64,000 nucleotides of DNA from Microvelia longipes (GCA_018340805.1 JACMZG010001913.1:26157127-26221126); one strand, 5' to 3'; shown: positions 17,788 to 32,200, counted from the stretch's first letter. Program-made: numbers and translations. Notes: a model not told the origin generated them from the letters alone.

Positions 17788-17872
17788 CTATTTATTATTT
17801 TTTAATTATTATTATTATTATTATTATTACTATTATTATTATTATTATTATAATTATTAATTATTATTAAGA
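17645..17872 (+). repeat. TTA microsatellite
   Basis: (ATT)n with TAT and CTA interruptions. The open frame across it (Leu/Ile/Tyr only) is an artefact of the repeat. Confidence 0.95.
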
Positions 17873-17879
17873 TGGTATT

Positions 17880-20760
17880 ATGAAATAAATTTAATTATTT
17901 GATGATTAAAGTTTTTTATGTCAACACATCGTCAAGCTCCAAATTTGTTGTTAATGGTCTGAAACATTCCATTGTTTTTGAATTTAAAAGAATATTAGAA
18001 TCGAAAACTTTATTTAAAACAAAAACAAAAAGTTTCAGTTGAAATATCATTTTTTATTTTGATTAATGATAAATTTGTTTGTTTACATTTTTCAAATAAT
18101 ACAAAATTTCTTTATAATCAATATATTTAATTAATTATTTTAATTTACAAATATTAATCATTTTAAAAATGTTTTTAATTTATTTTTATATTTATTATAT
18201 TTTATAAAATTTAAAACATTTCATAATATCATTTCATAGTTAGTAGATTACATAATAATTACACAGACTCGCATCAATCAAAAACGCTAAAATCGGAGAC
18301 AGTTACGTAATCACACTTGCATATTATGTACACTATAAGGGTTTTGGCCAATCAAATCACTGGAAACATGTGTTCGCACATAGGGAGTGAGGCGCGTTTC
18401 CATTCGTCGATTACTATTCTACCTTACTTTTTGGCCTAGGCAGATTTTTTACTTTTATATCCAGACGCAGCATCTTCATATGATATCTGATGACAAGCCT
18501 TTCGAAATTTCCTCTATCCAAATTTATTAAACTTGCATCTTTTCATTACTGCACAAATTGTGGAATGAGAATTAAGTCACATACACTGATTTCGGATTTC
18601 TTGGTCGTCACCCTTTAAAAGCTTCATCTAACAAATTAAGGACCACACAAAAAGGTCTGTTTAAAAGTATTGAATGTCACTCGAAACTTGTTGTACACGA
18701 GCATAGGACAAGTTTGTTGAATTCTAAAAGAGATTACTATTGTGAACACTTTATCGCTTAATCAAATGAAATTTGTTGAAAACTTTAAGATGATGAATAA
18801 TTGTTAAGGGACAAAAGAACGTATTTCAATCCAACAGTAGCTAAGAGTTTGGTTGAGATTGTCTCAAATTATATTATACTGAGGCTCACCATTGAGTCTG
18901 TCTTGAAGGAACTTTCTGAAGTTGCATTCATCGAAGTACCATGTCATATCAACAGAGTACATTGAAGGAAAACTCTGTGAAAAAATGGTTATAATGATAA
19001 TAGGAGACATTTTAAACAGGAGTCAATTTCACCAATAGAATGTATTCTTTTTTTAATGAAATGTTCCGCCTACTTTCAGCTTCTGTGTCAAAAAGAACAG
19101 TTTATCAATTTTTGCACATAAACTTTTAGTAAAAGACGAAACTTTGCCCTGAAAACTAAAAATATTATTTGTTTTAATGTTCAATAATTCGTGAAGTACT
19201 TGAATATTTTTCATTTACAATTCTCCACATTTTCATAAATCGTAAAGAATTACTACAGCGATACATTTTTTTTAAAAAAAAAGAACCTAAGTAGAGACCT
19301 TCTGATGTCAAAAATTCATTTATAAAGTAAAAGTTTTGATCAAAAAAAAGTCAAATGTCTTTTTTATAAGTTAAAATAAGATTTATGCTATAATTTATTT
19401 AATATCATTTATTATTACTATCTAATCAAAGGAACTATAGAAATGTGCAGATTAATTTTTTGATGAAATTTGTTATTAATAATTTTCTCTCTTGCATTTA
19501 TAGAATTCATTTTGACATATCATATCATTAAATTCCAGGGCCGTCAGTTATAAGATCCACTTCTCTCACAAAGTACTATGGTGAAATATAGTAAATATCA
19601 ATTATTTCCAGTATTGGCAACCTCTTCGAAAAATCAGAATTATCATTGAATTCGGAGATCAGATAAATTATTACTGAATATTTCCACAATTGATCAGGGA
19701 AAATTGTTTTTATGGATCAAAAAGGAAACAATCTGCTTACATTTCTTATTACGAAATCTTCCCAAGGCATATGAAAATGGTGAGTAAATAAAAAGCTTGC
19801 TTATTATTCTTTATACTTGTTACAAATTCTTTATCAAATTTCTACTGTTAGACAACCTTCTATAGATATCAGTCATGCATTGTCATGGAAAATATTGACG
19901 CTTGTACGAAAGAAAGGTTTGAATTTATTAATCTATAATGACGATTGTTAATGAGTCAGAAGAACTCATCTTTAGAATTTCACACAGAAATTGAACTCCA
20001 GAAAGATCTTATTCGCAAAACAAAACAATAACAACCAATATTTGTTTAATTTAAACAATTTGGATTAATATTAAAGGTCTTTTTCAATTTTTAATATTTT
20101 TGACAATGTTATAAATTTATTAAACTTCAAAAAATCTTTCAAATTATATTTAAAAATTAATAAAGATTGTAACAACTTTTGACTAATATGTAAAATAAAT
20201 TTTACAAGAATTTTCGTTGACTAAAATTTACCAATTGATACATTTATTTATTAGATTTATATTTAAAATACGGAATAATCATAAACATATTTTTTTATTA
20301 AATTTTAAAAAAAAAATATAACAAACTTTTATTACTAAAATAAACAACTTAACCTTCGAGTGTGCGCAGAGACTCTCGTAAATTTACGGCAAAGTTTATT
20401 AATTTTCTCAATTGAAATGGTCTGTACACGTGCAATTTTAAGAAACCGTATCTATTCCTGGAACAATGTTTAATTGGTTATGTAGGGGGATTATTTGCTT
20501 TTTATGACGTAACATTTTGTCTGCATCGAGTCATAAGTGAATGAATGAATGATTTAGACACTTTCCCCTTATGAAAAAACCATCCTGAAATCCAGCGAAC
20601 ATCGGATTTAGCCATATATATAAAGTGAAACATGTAGTAATCCACTCCCGAAAAGAATTAAGAACATCTCAACGCAGAAGGAAGTCGAAGTCTTCTTAAA
20701 ACACTACCTTCAGAACAATACATCGAACATTTACACCAGAACAACAATCATATAGCATTA
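17880..20760. other. intergenic or intronic DNA without a recognised gene
   Basis: Mixed AT-rich sequence; 18280-18960 has a more balanced composition but no open frame or motif that I recognise. No RNA gene was seen. Confidence 0.5.
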
Positions 20761-20765
20761 TAAAA

Positions 20766-21644
20766 ACGGTTTTTGCTTTTCATCGAAACTGTTTCATCGA
20801 AAAGGGCTTTTATCGAAATCTTTTTCATCGAAAAATCAAAAATTTCAAATAATTAAAAAATAATCAAAATTCGATGAAAATATAATTAAACATTTCAATG
20901 ATTTCGAGGAAAAAATTTCGATGAAAAAATTATTTCGATGATGCTTTTCGATGAAAACGATTTCGATGAAAAAAATTTCGATGAAAAAAAATTTCGATGA
21001 AAAAATTTTTCGATGAAAAAAAATTTCGATGAAAAAAATTTCGATGAAAAATTTTTTCGATGAAAAAAATTTCGATGAAAAAAATTTCGATTAAAAAATT
21101 TTTCGATGAAATTTCGATTTTTCGATGAAAAAAATTTCGATGAAAAAATTCGATGAAAATTTTTCGATGAAACGATTTTTCGATGAAAAAAATTTCGATG
21201 AAAAAATTTTCGATGATGAAAAAAATTTCGATGAAAAAATTTTTTCGATGAAACGATTTTTCGATGAAAAAAATTTCGATGAAAAAATTTTCGATGAAAA
21301 AAAAATTTCGATGAAAAAAAATTTCGATGAAAAAAATTTTTCGATGAAACGATTTTTCGATGAAAAAAAAAAAAATTTCGATGAAAAAATTTTTCGATGA
21401 AAAAAATTTCTGAAAAAAATTTTTGATGAAAAAAATTTTTCGATGAAAAATGAAACGATTTTCGATGAAAAAAATTTCGATGAAAAATTTCGATGAAAAT
21501 TTCGATGAAATTTCGATGAAAAATTTCGATGAAAAAAATTTTCGAAATTTCGAAGAAGATATTTGCATGAAAAAATTTTCGATGAAAAAAATTTCGATTG
21601 AAAAAAGTTCGATTGAAAAATTTTCGATAAAAAACATATTCCGT
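20766..21644. mobile_element. foldback-like element 1, TTTCGATGAAA subrepeats (about 880 bp)
   Basis: The left arm (20766-20840) consists of TTTTCATCGAAA units. After an AT-rich spacer the right arm (about 20870-21630) has some 50 units in the opposite orientation (TTTCGATGAAAA) with variable A and T runs. The outer ends are partly inverted repeats (ACGG... at left, ...CCGT at right). Each unit is itself a mini-hairpin: TTTTTC, a GAT loop, GAAAAA. Long open frames on both strands (such as repeated NFDEK on plus and FFIE/FHRK on minus) follow from the repeat and are not genes. The architecture resembles foldback transposons whose long inverted ends are made of subrepeats. Confidence 0.7.
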
Positions 21645-21659
21645 TATTAGTGTATTTAT

Positions 21660-22385
21660 TTTTATTATTGTTAAAAAACTTTTACATGATTATTTTGAAA
21701 TGTTTTTTATTGTTAATAATTAGACCAATGGAAATTGTTTTTGTTCACTAAATGTCATTTACAAACGAAGGTTTTTTTTAAATCTAGTGTTCACTAAACT
21801 GGTGTTCACTATGTTCACTGACTATTTAATAGGCACTAAATTCCAATAGTTTTCATCGTGTCGTGAGATTTTAATATAAACGTCATTCTGAAAATCTAAT
21901 CTTTAATATTCGATGATTCTACTTGAGAAGTTTTGCTGTAAATTTAGCAGTTTCAATGTACTTGGTCAGTAAACGATGTGAACAAATGTAGCCACGCAAA
22001 TCTACTTTCAAACTGTTCTTTTTAGATGAAGACGAAATATTATTTTGATAGAGGTTGAGAACCCTGAATTAACGTATTGACGAGAGAATAGAATGAAGTC
22101 AGTTTTTTTTGCATTGTAAAATAGATTTCGTCTAAAACAGTTGAAGCTTCAATATGCACATTCTTCTATTACAATGAGATGAAAGTGCATTATTTTCGGT
22201 TAATTAAGGAAACAAGAAATACGACTTAACCGCTTAAGGAGTTAAAATAAATTGCACAAATTATAGTTCTAAAATTAATAAAAATCCAACTAAATAATTA
22301 AGCAGAAATATTCTTGGGATTAAATAATAAATTTAAATTAAACACTTCTTACGAAATTTTGGGACTAATAGACCAGAGAGGTGTT
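21660..22385. other. spacer between foldback-like elements
   Basis: Ordinary AT-rich sequence with GTTCACTAAA-type short repeats near 21740-21840; no gene seen. Confidence 0.5.
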
Positions 22386-22387
22386 TG

Positions 22388-22994
22388 ACGATTCCATGTT
22401 TTTCATTGAAAAGTTTTTATTATCGAAATTTTTTCATCGAAATGTTTTTCAATCGAAATTTTCACCGAAAAATTTTTCACTTATGTAGAATATTTAAATC
22501 ATAGGTAATTTTAATATATAATAGCAATAATATTCAATAATAAAAATAAAAAATTTCGATGAAAAAACTTTCGATGAAAAAAAGTTTTTGAAAAATTTCG
22601 ATGAAAAATTTCGAAAAAAAATTTTGATGAAAAAAAATTTTTGATGAAAAATTTTGATGAAAAAAATTTTTCGATGAAAAAAATTTCGATGAAAAAAATT
22701 TCGATGAAAAAACTTTTTGATGAAAAAATTTCGATGAAAAAAATTTGATGAAAAACTTTTTGATAAAAATTTTCGATGAAAAAAATTTTCGATGAAAAAA
22801 ATGAAAACTTTTGATGAAAAAATTTTGATGAAAAAAATTTCGATGAAAAACTTTTCGATGAAAAAAATTTTCGATGAAAAAAAATTCGATGAAAAAACAA
22901 TTTTGATGAAAAAAGTTCGATGAAAAACTTTTCCGCTGAAAAACTTTCGATGAAAAAAATTTTCGTATGAAAAAAACATATATCCGTGTCTTGA
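22388..22994. mobile_element. foldback-like element 2, same subrepeat (about 600 bp)
   Basis: Same plan as the element at 20766-21644. A short left arm (22388-22475) has CATTGAAA/CATCGAAA units, followed by an AT-rich spacer and a long right arm of TTTCGATGAAAA units to 22970. The outer ends match in inverted orientation (ATGTTTTTCAT at left; the complement of ATGAAAAAAACAT at right). The right boundary AAACATATATCCGT resembles AAACATATTCCGT of element 1. Confidence 0.7.
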
Positions 22995-23369
22995 CATAGC
23001 AATCCGATTAAGTTTACAATTGAATTCAGTAAACGTTTGTAAGCATTATCATTCATCTTTAATGAAAGGATTGCAAATTAAGCATATATTTATTCAGTTA
23101 TTGGTGTGTAATACGCAAATCCATTCAAATATCTTTACGTAGGAAGTGTTAACAAAAGTGACAATTATCAAAGCTAATTTAAAAAGAGATTTAATAAATT
23201 TATTGATCTGGTTCCACATAAAGGGAATTAAATACGGTTAATATTATTTTTTAATTAAATATGAAATAAATTAAATAAATCAATAATTAATTAAAAAATA
23301 AATTAATGGGAACATTATTGAATTGATAAAAATTATTGAAATTATTAACTTGAATTTATGTAAACCGAG

Positions 23370-23542
23370 TTTCACGAAAAATTTTTCATCAAAATTTAAA
23401 TCGAAAAATAAAATTTCCAAAAAATTATTACAAACATTAAAAACAATTTTCGATTGAAAAATTTTCGATAAAAACGATTTTCGATGAAAAAAAATTTGCC
23501 ATGAAAAAATTTTATCATTAACATGCTTTTTCATGGAAAATA
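23370..23542. mobile_element. foldback-like element 3, short or decayed copy
   Basis: Left part CACGAAAAATTTTTCATCAA and ATCGAAAAAT, AT-rich spacer, then TTTTCGATTGAAAAA and TTTTCGATGAAAAA units. It has the same polarity switch as the two larger elements within 3 kb upstream. Confidence 0.5.
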
Positions 23543-23544
23543 TT

Positions 23545-26500
23545 GTTCTTTTAAAATAGGCTTTACCTTTTAATATTAATTTTCGTCTGATTATATATTT
23601 TGTATATAGGTTTTTTTTATTTTATTAGGTTAAAAAAATACTTAATTTTAATTTTTTGATAATTATTAATATTCTGTTTCTATATTCTAAATTCTTATAT
23701 TTAATATTTTTACGATTTTTTTTATATAAAGGTTGCATTTCCTTTAGAGGTTGTATCAGAAATTCTCAACATTAGAATCCGAGAAATAAAAATTGAAATA
23801 TTATAATTGATAGAGAAATTAAGTAATTTTTATCCGTAGTTTTATGAACCTAAAAAAATTTACTGTTAAACTTATTTTAGCGTTAGAAAGATGTCTATTT
23901 GCTACAAAATAAACCAAATTGTTTTATTTATTAAATTTTCCATTAAAAAAATGGTACTTATGCAGTTTATCCACCCAATTATTAAAAATTCATTTGAAAC
24001 AAACTAGATTGTTATATTTAATAGTTTATGACTGCTTTAAAGTTAATAATTTAATGTGTGCATTATAATCTATTCCTGATAATTATTATTGAATTTGTTC
24101 TACATAATATCTAATTAAATGCATAAATCAAATTACAAATAAATTTATTATTAAATAAAACCTTAAAAAAGGATACGATATTAACTAAAACATCTGTTTT
24201 TTGCGTTACAATAAAACAAAGAAGCAATATTATTGCACAAGAACTTGGCTTGCTTTTAATGAAAGGTTTGTGGGTGTGTGAACTGTTATAGTATTCGATT
24301 ATCAATAGAGGAAAACGGTTCCAAGAAGAACATTTTTAATGACAAGAAAATCCTGTGAAAAAATTGATTTATTTATTTGATTGATTTATTAACCGGGGAT
24401 ACTGCAAAGTACCGGAAAATGTTTATACAAACTATTTCCAATTAACTTAAAGTCTCAATAAAATCTTTAAACTCGGAATTAAGAAAATTATTTGAAATTT
24501 AGCTAAATCAATCAATGTAATTCAACTTAAAAAAAGCTGAAAATATTTCTAGGTAAATTTAAAGTAATCACTATTCTTCAAAATATTTGAAAGCTTATTA
24601 CATTAATTAATGAAGAAATCAGGAAACACGTAGTTTATGTAATCTAACTTTTCGATCTATTATCATACACCGCAAAATAAGCATAATTCTTTTCCGAAAC
24701 CAGCCAAAGGGAGTGGGACCACTGCATATTTCTAATATTGTTAAAATCTTGGATTTGGAAAGCATAATACTACGTGTTAATCAAGAAATGTCTTAAATTA
24801 ACAAATACACATACTAAATCCAAATAACAGAAAATTACCAATAGTGGTTTATTATTTGATAGCAAAGAAAGACATTGATGTGGTAATTCGAAACTATATT
24901 ACGACTTAATAGCATTATATGAATATGTAAAAAAAATTCTTAGCATTAACAAGTAATAGATATTAAAACATTATAAATTAATCTGTTTATAAAATTTAAA
25001 TTGCTAATGTAATTTTATTATTTATGTAAATACTATACTTACTTTTAAAAAATAAAGTATCATTTAAATGCATATTTTTGGCTCAGATGTACTTTCATAT
25101 GCCCTGCTTATTAAAATATCATTGTTTTAAATATTTAGAAAAATAATCAAAATTTTAATGATGTTTGTTTCAGTTTCCAATTAAAATAAAATGCAAATAA
25201 CTTCAATATATTAACTGTTCCATAAGAATTATGGAAAAACTTTAAACATAATTTTGGTACTTATATAGTTTTTAAAATTATCTGATTATTTTGGGAAAGA
25301 ATAATATTTTTATGATATCTCTCTGACTTTAACACCTTTCATCCTTTCAAGCAAAGATTTCCGGCCTTTGATATTTTTACCACTTCATACTTCCCCGTTA
25401 AATAATTATTTCGATCTTTATATGGTACCATATCTTGAGCTCTTAAATTCAGGAACAAACGCAATTTTGAAAATTATCAATAAATAATGGAGACGAAAAA
25501 ATCAAGCAAATATAAAAGAGAAATTACATAAAAAAAAATACAGTCGTGACCAAAATCAGCTCTACAACAAATAAAAAAAAACTGAAAAAATGAAAACAAA
25601 ATAAATAATAAATAAAATAAAGTAAAAAAGAAAAAATAAAAATAATTAAAAATTAAATGATTAAAATAATACTTATATTAGTTATGAACAAAGCAAAAAT
25701 CAAAGTATGCTAATCAAGGTGAAAGAATTAGTTAAAGAAAGCAGGAACCACTTTGTCGCAATTTAGTGAAGAAGTATTTTCCCTTTATAACAGCCGTAAG
25801 AATTTTATGGCACCTATGCCACACTCCTATTTACCAGATACATAGTCTTTATGTAACCACCTTAATCAAAAAAATTGTTTGGCTCCATTATCCAGACGCC
25901 CAAATTTGATGATTACACCAAGTATATATAAACATACACACACACACATTATATAATATAGATATATAATGATTATAAGATATATATTATACACAGTATT
26001 ATATAAACATATGGAACATATAACCACACCAATCATATACACAACATTTTCTTAATAACACCAGTTACTCCGAACACATCTTTGACCGATACGTCCGCTC
26101 TCTTTACTCTCCTAATGTCCGTGAGGTGCAGCTGAAAGCTTTGATGTTACCTAGCATACTCATTCTAAGTCTCGTAAGGCTTCCAGAACAGCGCCAGCAT
26201 ACTTACAGTTCCGCTGAAACACAAGAATCCTTCTCACTTACTTTGTCTTTGTATTAATTTTGGCGTTCTTCTGTTCTTATCTCTTGCTATTAATAGCCTG
26301 GTTCGACTTTCCATTTCATCTTTCATATATACTGGCATCATCATTCTATAGTCATTCCACACCCATAACTTGGCTGTATGGTTAGTAAAAGATTATAATA
26401 GAAGGCTGTTATCGAATTAACAATTTATAATAACCACTACACCATTGTAAGGCATTATTAAATTCTTATTTCTGATTAAAGAATCATTTTTAAATTGAAT

Positions 26501-28121
26501 TAAAAATTAAAAATATTTAATTTTGTAAAAATTAAAAAGATAGTAACTGATAAAAGTAATTAATTTTTAAAGTAGTATTTAAAGTCAGTAATAATGTTCC
26601 TATTATCAGTAGGTTAAAAATGATAATGTCATTAAAAAAGCAAATGTCAGAAAAAAAACAAATTGTCAGTATTTAAAATAAATGTCATATTGTTTATACA
26701 GTATTGTTTTACTGTATTATTTAAAACTTTTTTAATACATATTGGGCTAAAACCCCTGTAAGAGAATTTTAAAAATGAAGACGAGAAAAAAAGACTGGCC
26801 TGACATATATTATTATTTATTACAGATATAATGATATATAATTAAAGTAAAAACTTTAAAACTGTAGAAAATTATTTATTAAATGATGTAAAAAATCATT
26901 TAATATTATTATATATTTATGTAATATACAATTAATTACAATTTAGTGAATTATTTTGGATAAATTATCTGAATAAGAAATTAGAAATTTAAACCTGTTA
27001 TGATATCAATGTAGAAATCTGGTAAAAATCTTTCATTTGATAAAAATAATGGATAATTATTATCATTATTATTAATAGTTTAATCATTATTATCATTATA
27101 TTAATATTATAATTATTATATTAGTTTGTTTTAATTTGTGAAAATTATATTTTATATTAAATTATATTTTCGTAAAAGAAGTGTACCGATACGTGGAAAT
27201 CCGGTACCAAGATAATATTGTAAAATTTAGTGCAAATTGGTATTTTAATTTAAAAAAATTTATTATATTATTATATGAAAAATGTTAATATTTACCTTAT
27301 TATAAAAAATTTAATTTAAAAAATTGGGTGACTCAGACCCAATTAAAATTCTTGACTCGTTATTTTTCTTAAAAAAACAAAATCTAAATTAGGTATATGA
27401 AAAAAAATGTTTCACGATATCGCCCTAATTTTAGGCATATCCCCTAATTTGATATTCATAACAGGAGAAAGAGAGATTAACAAAAATTCCGAGAAAATTC
27501 AACGGGGAAATCACACACGCATGATTAACAAGTAAAAAGGAGAACAAATGCAGACAGAGACACAATTATTTCAAAGACTAACTTCAGATTAAAATACAGG
27601 ACAGTTTTTGAAATTATTCAATTAGTTTAGAAAATTAGATTTTGGTGAAAAACTAACTCTCGGAATTCGTCAAGAGGAAACATAAACAAAGTAATTAAAT
27701 TTTAAATTTTTTTTTCTGTGTTTATGATTCATATTTAAAACGTCACAAAAAATCTGTTTCACATAGAGAATCCACTCCAGCGATCCGAGAAAGATATGGA
27801 ATCAAGAACACAACAAATAAAGTATGCTGAAAAAAGTAAAGTTTGATGAAGATGTGTTGAGAGTAACGAGAAAAATTACATTGTGATTAATATGAAAGTA
27901 TGATATACAAATGAAAGAAGATGCAACTACGATCATGAAAATTATGAAAACGAGAAATACAAATGAAATATAGGTAAGAATGGATAATAAAACTTATTTA
28001 AATGAAGTCCGATGGCTATCGAGAAATGAACATGAGATAAATAAAGATTAATGAATATGAAAAATAAAATGATATGCATGCGAAAATAAAAATGATATAT
28101 GAAAATATAGCAATATACGAA
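23545..28121. other. AT-rich DNA without a recognised gene
   Basis: Includes a CA/TA-type tract at about 25925-26050 and an ATT-rich tract at 27055-27125. Short frames (such as 24111-24305) have no recognised features. The last 700 bp before the gap are purine-rich on the plus strand. Confidence 0.5.
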
Positions 28122-29121
28122 NNNNNNNNNNNNNNNNNNNNNNNNNNNNNNNNNNNNNNNNNNNNNNNNNNNNNNNNNNNNNNNNNNNNNNNNNNNNNNN
28201 NNNNNNNNNNNNNNNNNNNNNNNNNNNNNNNNNNNNNNNNNNNNNNNNNNNNNNNNNNNNNNNNNNNNNNNNNNNNNNNNNNNNNNNNNNNNNNNNNNNN
28301 NNNNNNNNNNNNNNNNNNNNNNNNNNNNNNNNNNNNNNNNNNNNNNNNNNNNNNNNNNNNNNNNNNNNNNNNNNNNNNNNNNNNNNNNNNNNNNNNNNNN
28401 NNNNNNNNNNNNNNNNNNNNNNNNNNNNNNNNNNNNNNNNNNNNNNNNNNNNNNNNNNNNNNNNNNNNNNNNNNNNNNNNNNNNNNNNNNNNNNNNNNNN
28501 NNNNNNNNNNNNNNNNNNNNNNNNNNNNNNNNNNNNNNNNNNNNNNNNNNNNNNNNNNNNNNNNNNNNNNNNNNNNNNNNNNNNNNNNNNNNNNNNNNNN
28601 NNNNNNNNNNNNNNNNNNNNNNNNNNNNNNNNNNNNNNNNNNNNNNNNNNNNNNNNNNNNNNNNNNNNNNNNNNNNNNNNNNNNNNNNNNNNNNNNNNNN
28701 NNNNNNNNNNNNNNNNNNNNNNNNNNNNNNNNNNNNNNNNNNNNNNNNNNNNNNNNNNNNNNNNNNNNNNNNNNNNNNNNNNNNNNNNNNNNNNNNNNNN
28801 NNNNNNNNNNNNNNNNNNNNNNNNNNNNNNNNNNNNNNNNNNNNNNNNNNNNNNNNNNNNNNNNNNNNNNNNNNNNNNNNNNNNNNNNNNNNNNNNNNNN
28901 NNNNNNNNNNNNNNNNNNNNNNNNNNNNNNNNNNNNNNNNNNNNNNNNNNNNNNNNNNNNNNNNNNNNNNNNNNNNNNNNNNNNNNNNNNNNNNNNNNNN
29001 NNNNNNNNNNNNNNNNNNNNNNNNNNNNNNNNNNNNNNNNNNNNNNNNNNNNNNNNNNNNNNNNNNNNNNNNNNNNNNNNNNNNNNNNNNNNNNNNNNNN
29101 NNNNNNNNNNNNNNNNNNNNN
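28122..29121. other. assembly gap (1000 N)
   Basis: Exactly 1000 N, so probably a placeholder length. Confidence 0.99.
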
Positions 29122-29198
29122 TTGCTTAGGTTTAAAGCATGAACGCGGAACCACGCAATTGGGGCATGGTTCTTGCATAAGCAAGAAAATGGTTGTTT

Positions 29199-29280
29199 TA
29201 GCACGAAACACGTATTCTAAATGAAATTCGCCCGACAGGGACACGCGCCGGAATATTTATTTTTAGTAGTTGTAACTTAT
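29199..29280 (+). repeat. 80-bp repeat at 3' side of the LINE
   Basis: AGCACGAAAC..., GAAATTCGCCCGACA and ACGCGCC are shared with 35058-35125 on the other side of the LINE, roughly 80 percent alike by eye. A more diverged piece is at about 56249-56290. It may be a long target-site duplication, or a dispersed repeat into which the LINE inserted. Confidence 0.6.
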
Positions 29281-32200
29281 ATTTTTTTTTTTTTTTTAAA
29301 CAGTTCTTTATTGTTGCAAAGTAATTACAATATTTATTTTGTGTTACCGGAAGCTATTATATTTATTGATTGGGTATTTGTGGCCTTTTAATTTTATTTA
29401 TTTATTTGTTATTCTTTGGTGGTATATTTAATTTTGGTAATTTTTTGGGGTGTGAGGGGGTTTGTTTTGGGTCAGGATAATTTTATATTTTTTGGTTTGG
29501 GTATTTTTATTTTTTTTTTATTTTTTATTTATTTGTTTATTTTTTTTTGGGGGGGCTTGTCAAAAGGTATTTTTGGTGGTGTTTTTGAATAGGATTAATA
29601 TTGTATAGGTAAAGTTTGCAGGGTTTCAAAATAGGTTGCCTATGCAGCTCTGTGGGACTGACTTTTAATGATTCAACCTGGCATTCGCCTGTAAAAATTG
29701 GAGGGAAACCACAGAAAAACCTCAATCAGGTTGATCGGACACGGCGGGTCCTGGTGTAAAAGGTTATTGTTTATTATTTTTTTACGTTTTGGGGATTTAA
29801 CTGTTAGGTTTGGTCTCGGATACAACGATTTTTTTTTGTTTTTTTTTTTTGAGGCTAAGGGGAATGTTATTACTTTTATTTTTTATTTTTAATCTTTATT
29901 TTATTTACGAATTTGAGTGTATTTATTATATTTTTTATTTTGAGAGCCGCAAAGTCTTTGAATTTTTTCAGTATTTTCTTGGATATCTTGAAGTTTGACA
30001 TCTTGATATAATTTTCCGTTGCTGTCTTGTATTTTTGTGCAGTCTAGTAGGATGTGTTCTACTGTTTCGTCTATTGTCGGGCAGGAGTGGCTGGGGAGTC
30101 GCTAACCCAATCTTGTAGTGATATGAATGCATCTGGGCATGTTGACTTCTTAATCTGTTTATGCAACAATATCTCTTCTTGACAGTTTCGATTTCCCAGA
30201 ACCAAGGTTTAGCGGAACTATCTTGATGATTTCTTTAAAAATTTTCCCTTTCTGGTTCTTCGTTGAGTTTGGGTTTCCAGTCTTCTATCATTTTCTTTTT
30301 TGATAGTGATATAAGATCACTTGCAGGTATTTTATAGTTCGAGATCTTGTTGATTTTTTGCAAGGAGATCAGCTTGTTTCATTTCCCTGGACTCCAGAGT
30401 GATGATTTTACCCATATAAAGTCTATTTGTTGTACTGTTTGGTGCAGTTCGTTTATTTCTTGGATATGCATATATATGTGTCCATTTTGAAGTGAGTGAA
30501 ATGTTGGATAGTTTTGTAAGTATTCCTTGGTTGTCGCAAGCAATAGTGTATTTGTTTTGAGTATTGTAATGTTTTTATATATGTAAGAGATTGTAAGATT
30601 CCTAAGCTTTCTAATGTAAATATGTTAGGTACTGTGGCATGAAAAACTTTGCCCATTTTTAGTTGTAAGTCATAATATGAGTAACCAGTTTTGTCTTTGT
30701 GTTTGATCCGCGGTAAATATTAAGTAGGTGGGTTAGTGGATATATGTGTAATAGTGTTCATGGAAAGTTATGTTGTTGTAGCGGATAAGTGAGTTTTTTT
30801 GGTATGTTATTGTTATTGTTTGGTAGATATCTTCAAAAGAAATTTTGATAGATTGGGAGTAATTTTATGTTGTATAATACTTTGGTTGAGATGAGCTGTA
30901 ATAGTTTGTAGCTATTATATGTAATGGAGGTGTTTTATGTCGCCAGTATCGGTGATTTATTTTTATTTTGTTGTTTAAATTGACAAAGTTTGTTAGAAAG
31001 GAGATTGTTGAGAGTATAAAATTGATGAAGTGTTTGTCAGTCAGATATTGTCTTCGTATGTTAAGTGGTGGTTCTGAGCATTCAGTATTATTATTGTTAT
31101 TGGTGTGGATTTAAGATATCCCATACATAATCTTAAAGCTCTGTATTTGTAAACGGTCTAGTTTTGTAAGTAAGTATTTTTGGCATTACGTAAATGGGGG
31201 AGGCAAAAGTCTATGCATGCCCGTATGTTGCCCTATAAAATGTGATAAAGAGTTTTTGGGTCACATCCCCATGCTTTATTGCTGACCATTTTCATGCTGT
31301 TTAAGGTATTTTTACATTTGAGACTACTGTATTTTTATATGGTCTTTTCCATGTCAGTTTTTGTCAAGTAGAGTCCTAGAAATCTAACAGTTCTTTTTTT
31401 TTTATTCTTATGTTGTCAAAAGAATCTCGTCATCAAGAGGATATTGTTACGTCTTGTAAAGCAACATTCAGATTTGTCTTGGATAGTTCTAACCCAGTAA
31501 GTTCGTCCATTCTTGTATTTGTTTTAGGGTGTTAGTTAGGTCAGTTTTATCATGTCATTTATTTTTTGTTGTTTATAGTAATTATAAGTATGTCGTCAGC
31601 AAATTGAAGTATTTTACAGGGGGTATAATTTGTTCTAAGTCAAAGGTATGTATTAAGTATAAAAGTGGCTTAAGATGGCCCCTTGAGGACACCTCGTCTT
31701 GTGTGAGTACGTCCGACTATTTGACCGTTAATTCGAAAAAGAAGGATTCGGTCAGTTTATTAATTTAATGATAAGTTTGCAGTTTTGTTTTGATGTCTAG
31801 TCGTAAAAAGTTTTTGGTAAGTGATAGTAAAACTACGTTGTCATAAGCTCCGGTGATGTCTTCTAATAAGAGAGATAATACTGATTTTTTTTGAGTAAAT
31901 GCACTATGTATGTCATTTTTAGTTGTGTTTGACTTTCTAGGTCGATTTCATTTCTTCTGAAGCCCTTTTGTGAAAAGGCAGTTGTTATTGGCATTCCAAC
32001 CACCATTCTAATCTATTTTTATAATCTTTCAAATGTCTTTCAGCATGCAAGATGATAAAGATATTGGTCTATAGTTTGAAGCTATGTCAACAGTTTTTGG
32101 TTTTTTTATTGGAGTATTATGTATGTGCGCCATGAGTCAGGATTGTTGAGAAGTCCAAATATTATTAAATATATTTAAAAGAATTTGTTTTGAATTGTTG

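Noticed and set aside
20930..21650. Long open frames on both strands (repeated NFDEK on plus, FFIE/FHRK on minus) through the TTTCGATGAAA arrays
   Set aside because: They follow from a repeat lacking stop codons in those frames, have no start context or splice sites, and exist on both strands at once. The likeness of NFDEK to the orcokinin core NFDEID is a by-product of AATTTCGATGAA and the unit length does not match the 51-nt orcokinin repeat.
28074..29129. Long frames across the 1000-N gap
   Set aside because: They consist of undetermined residues only.
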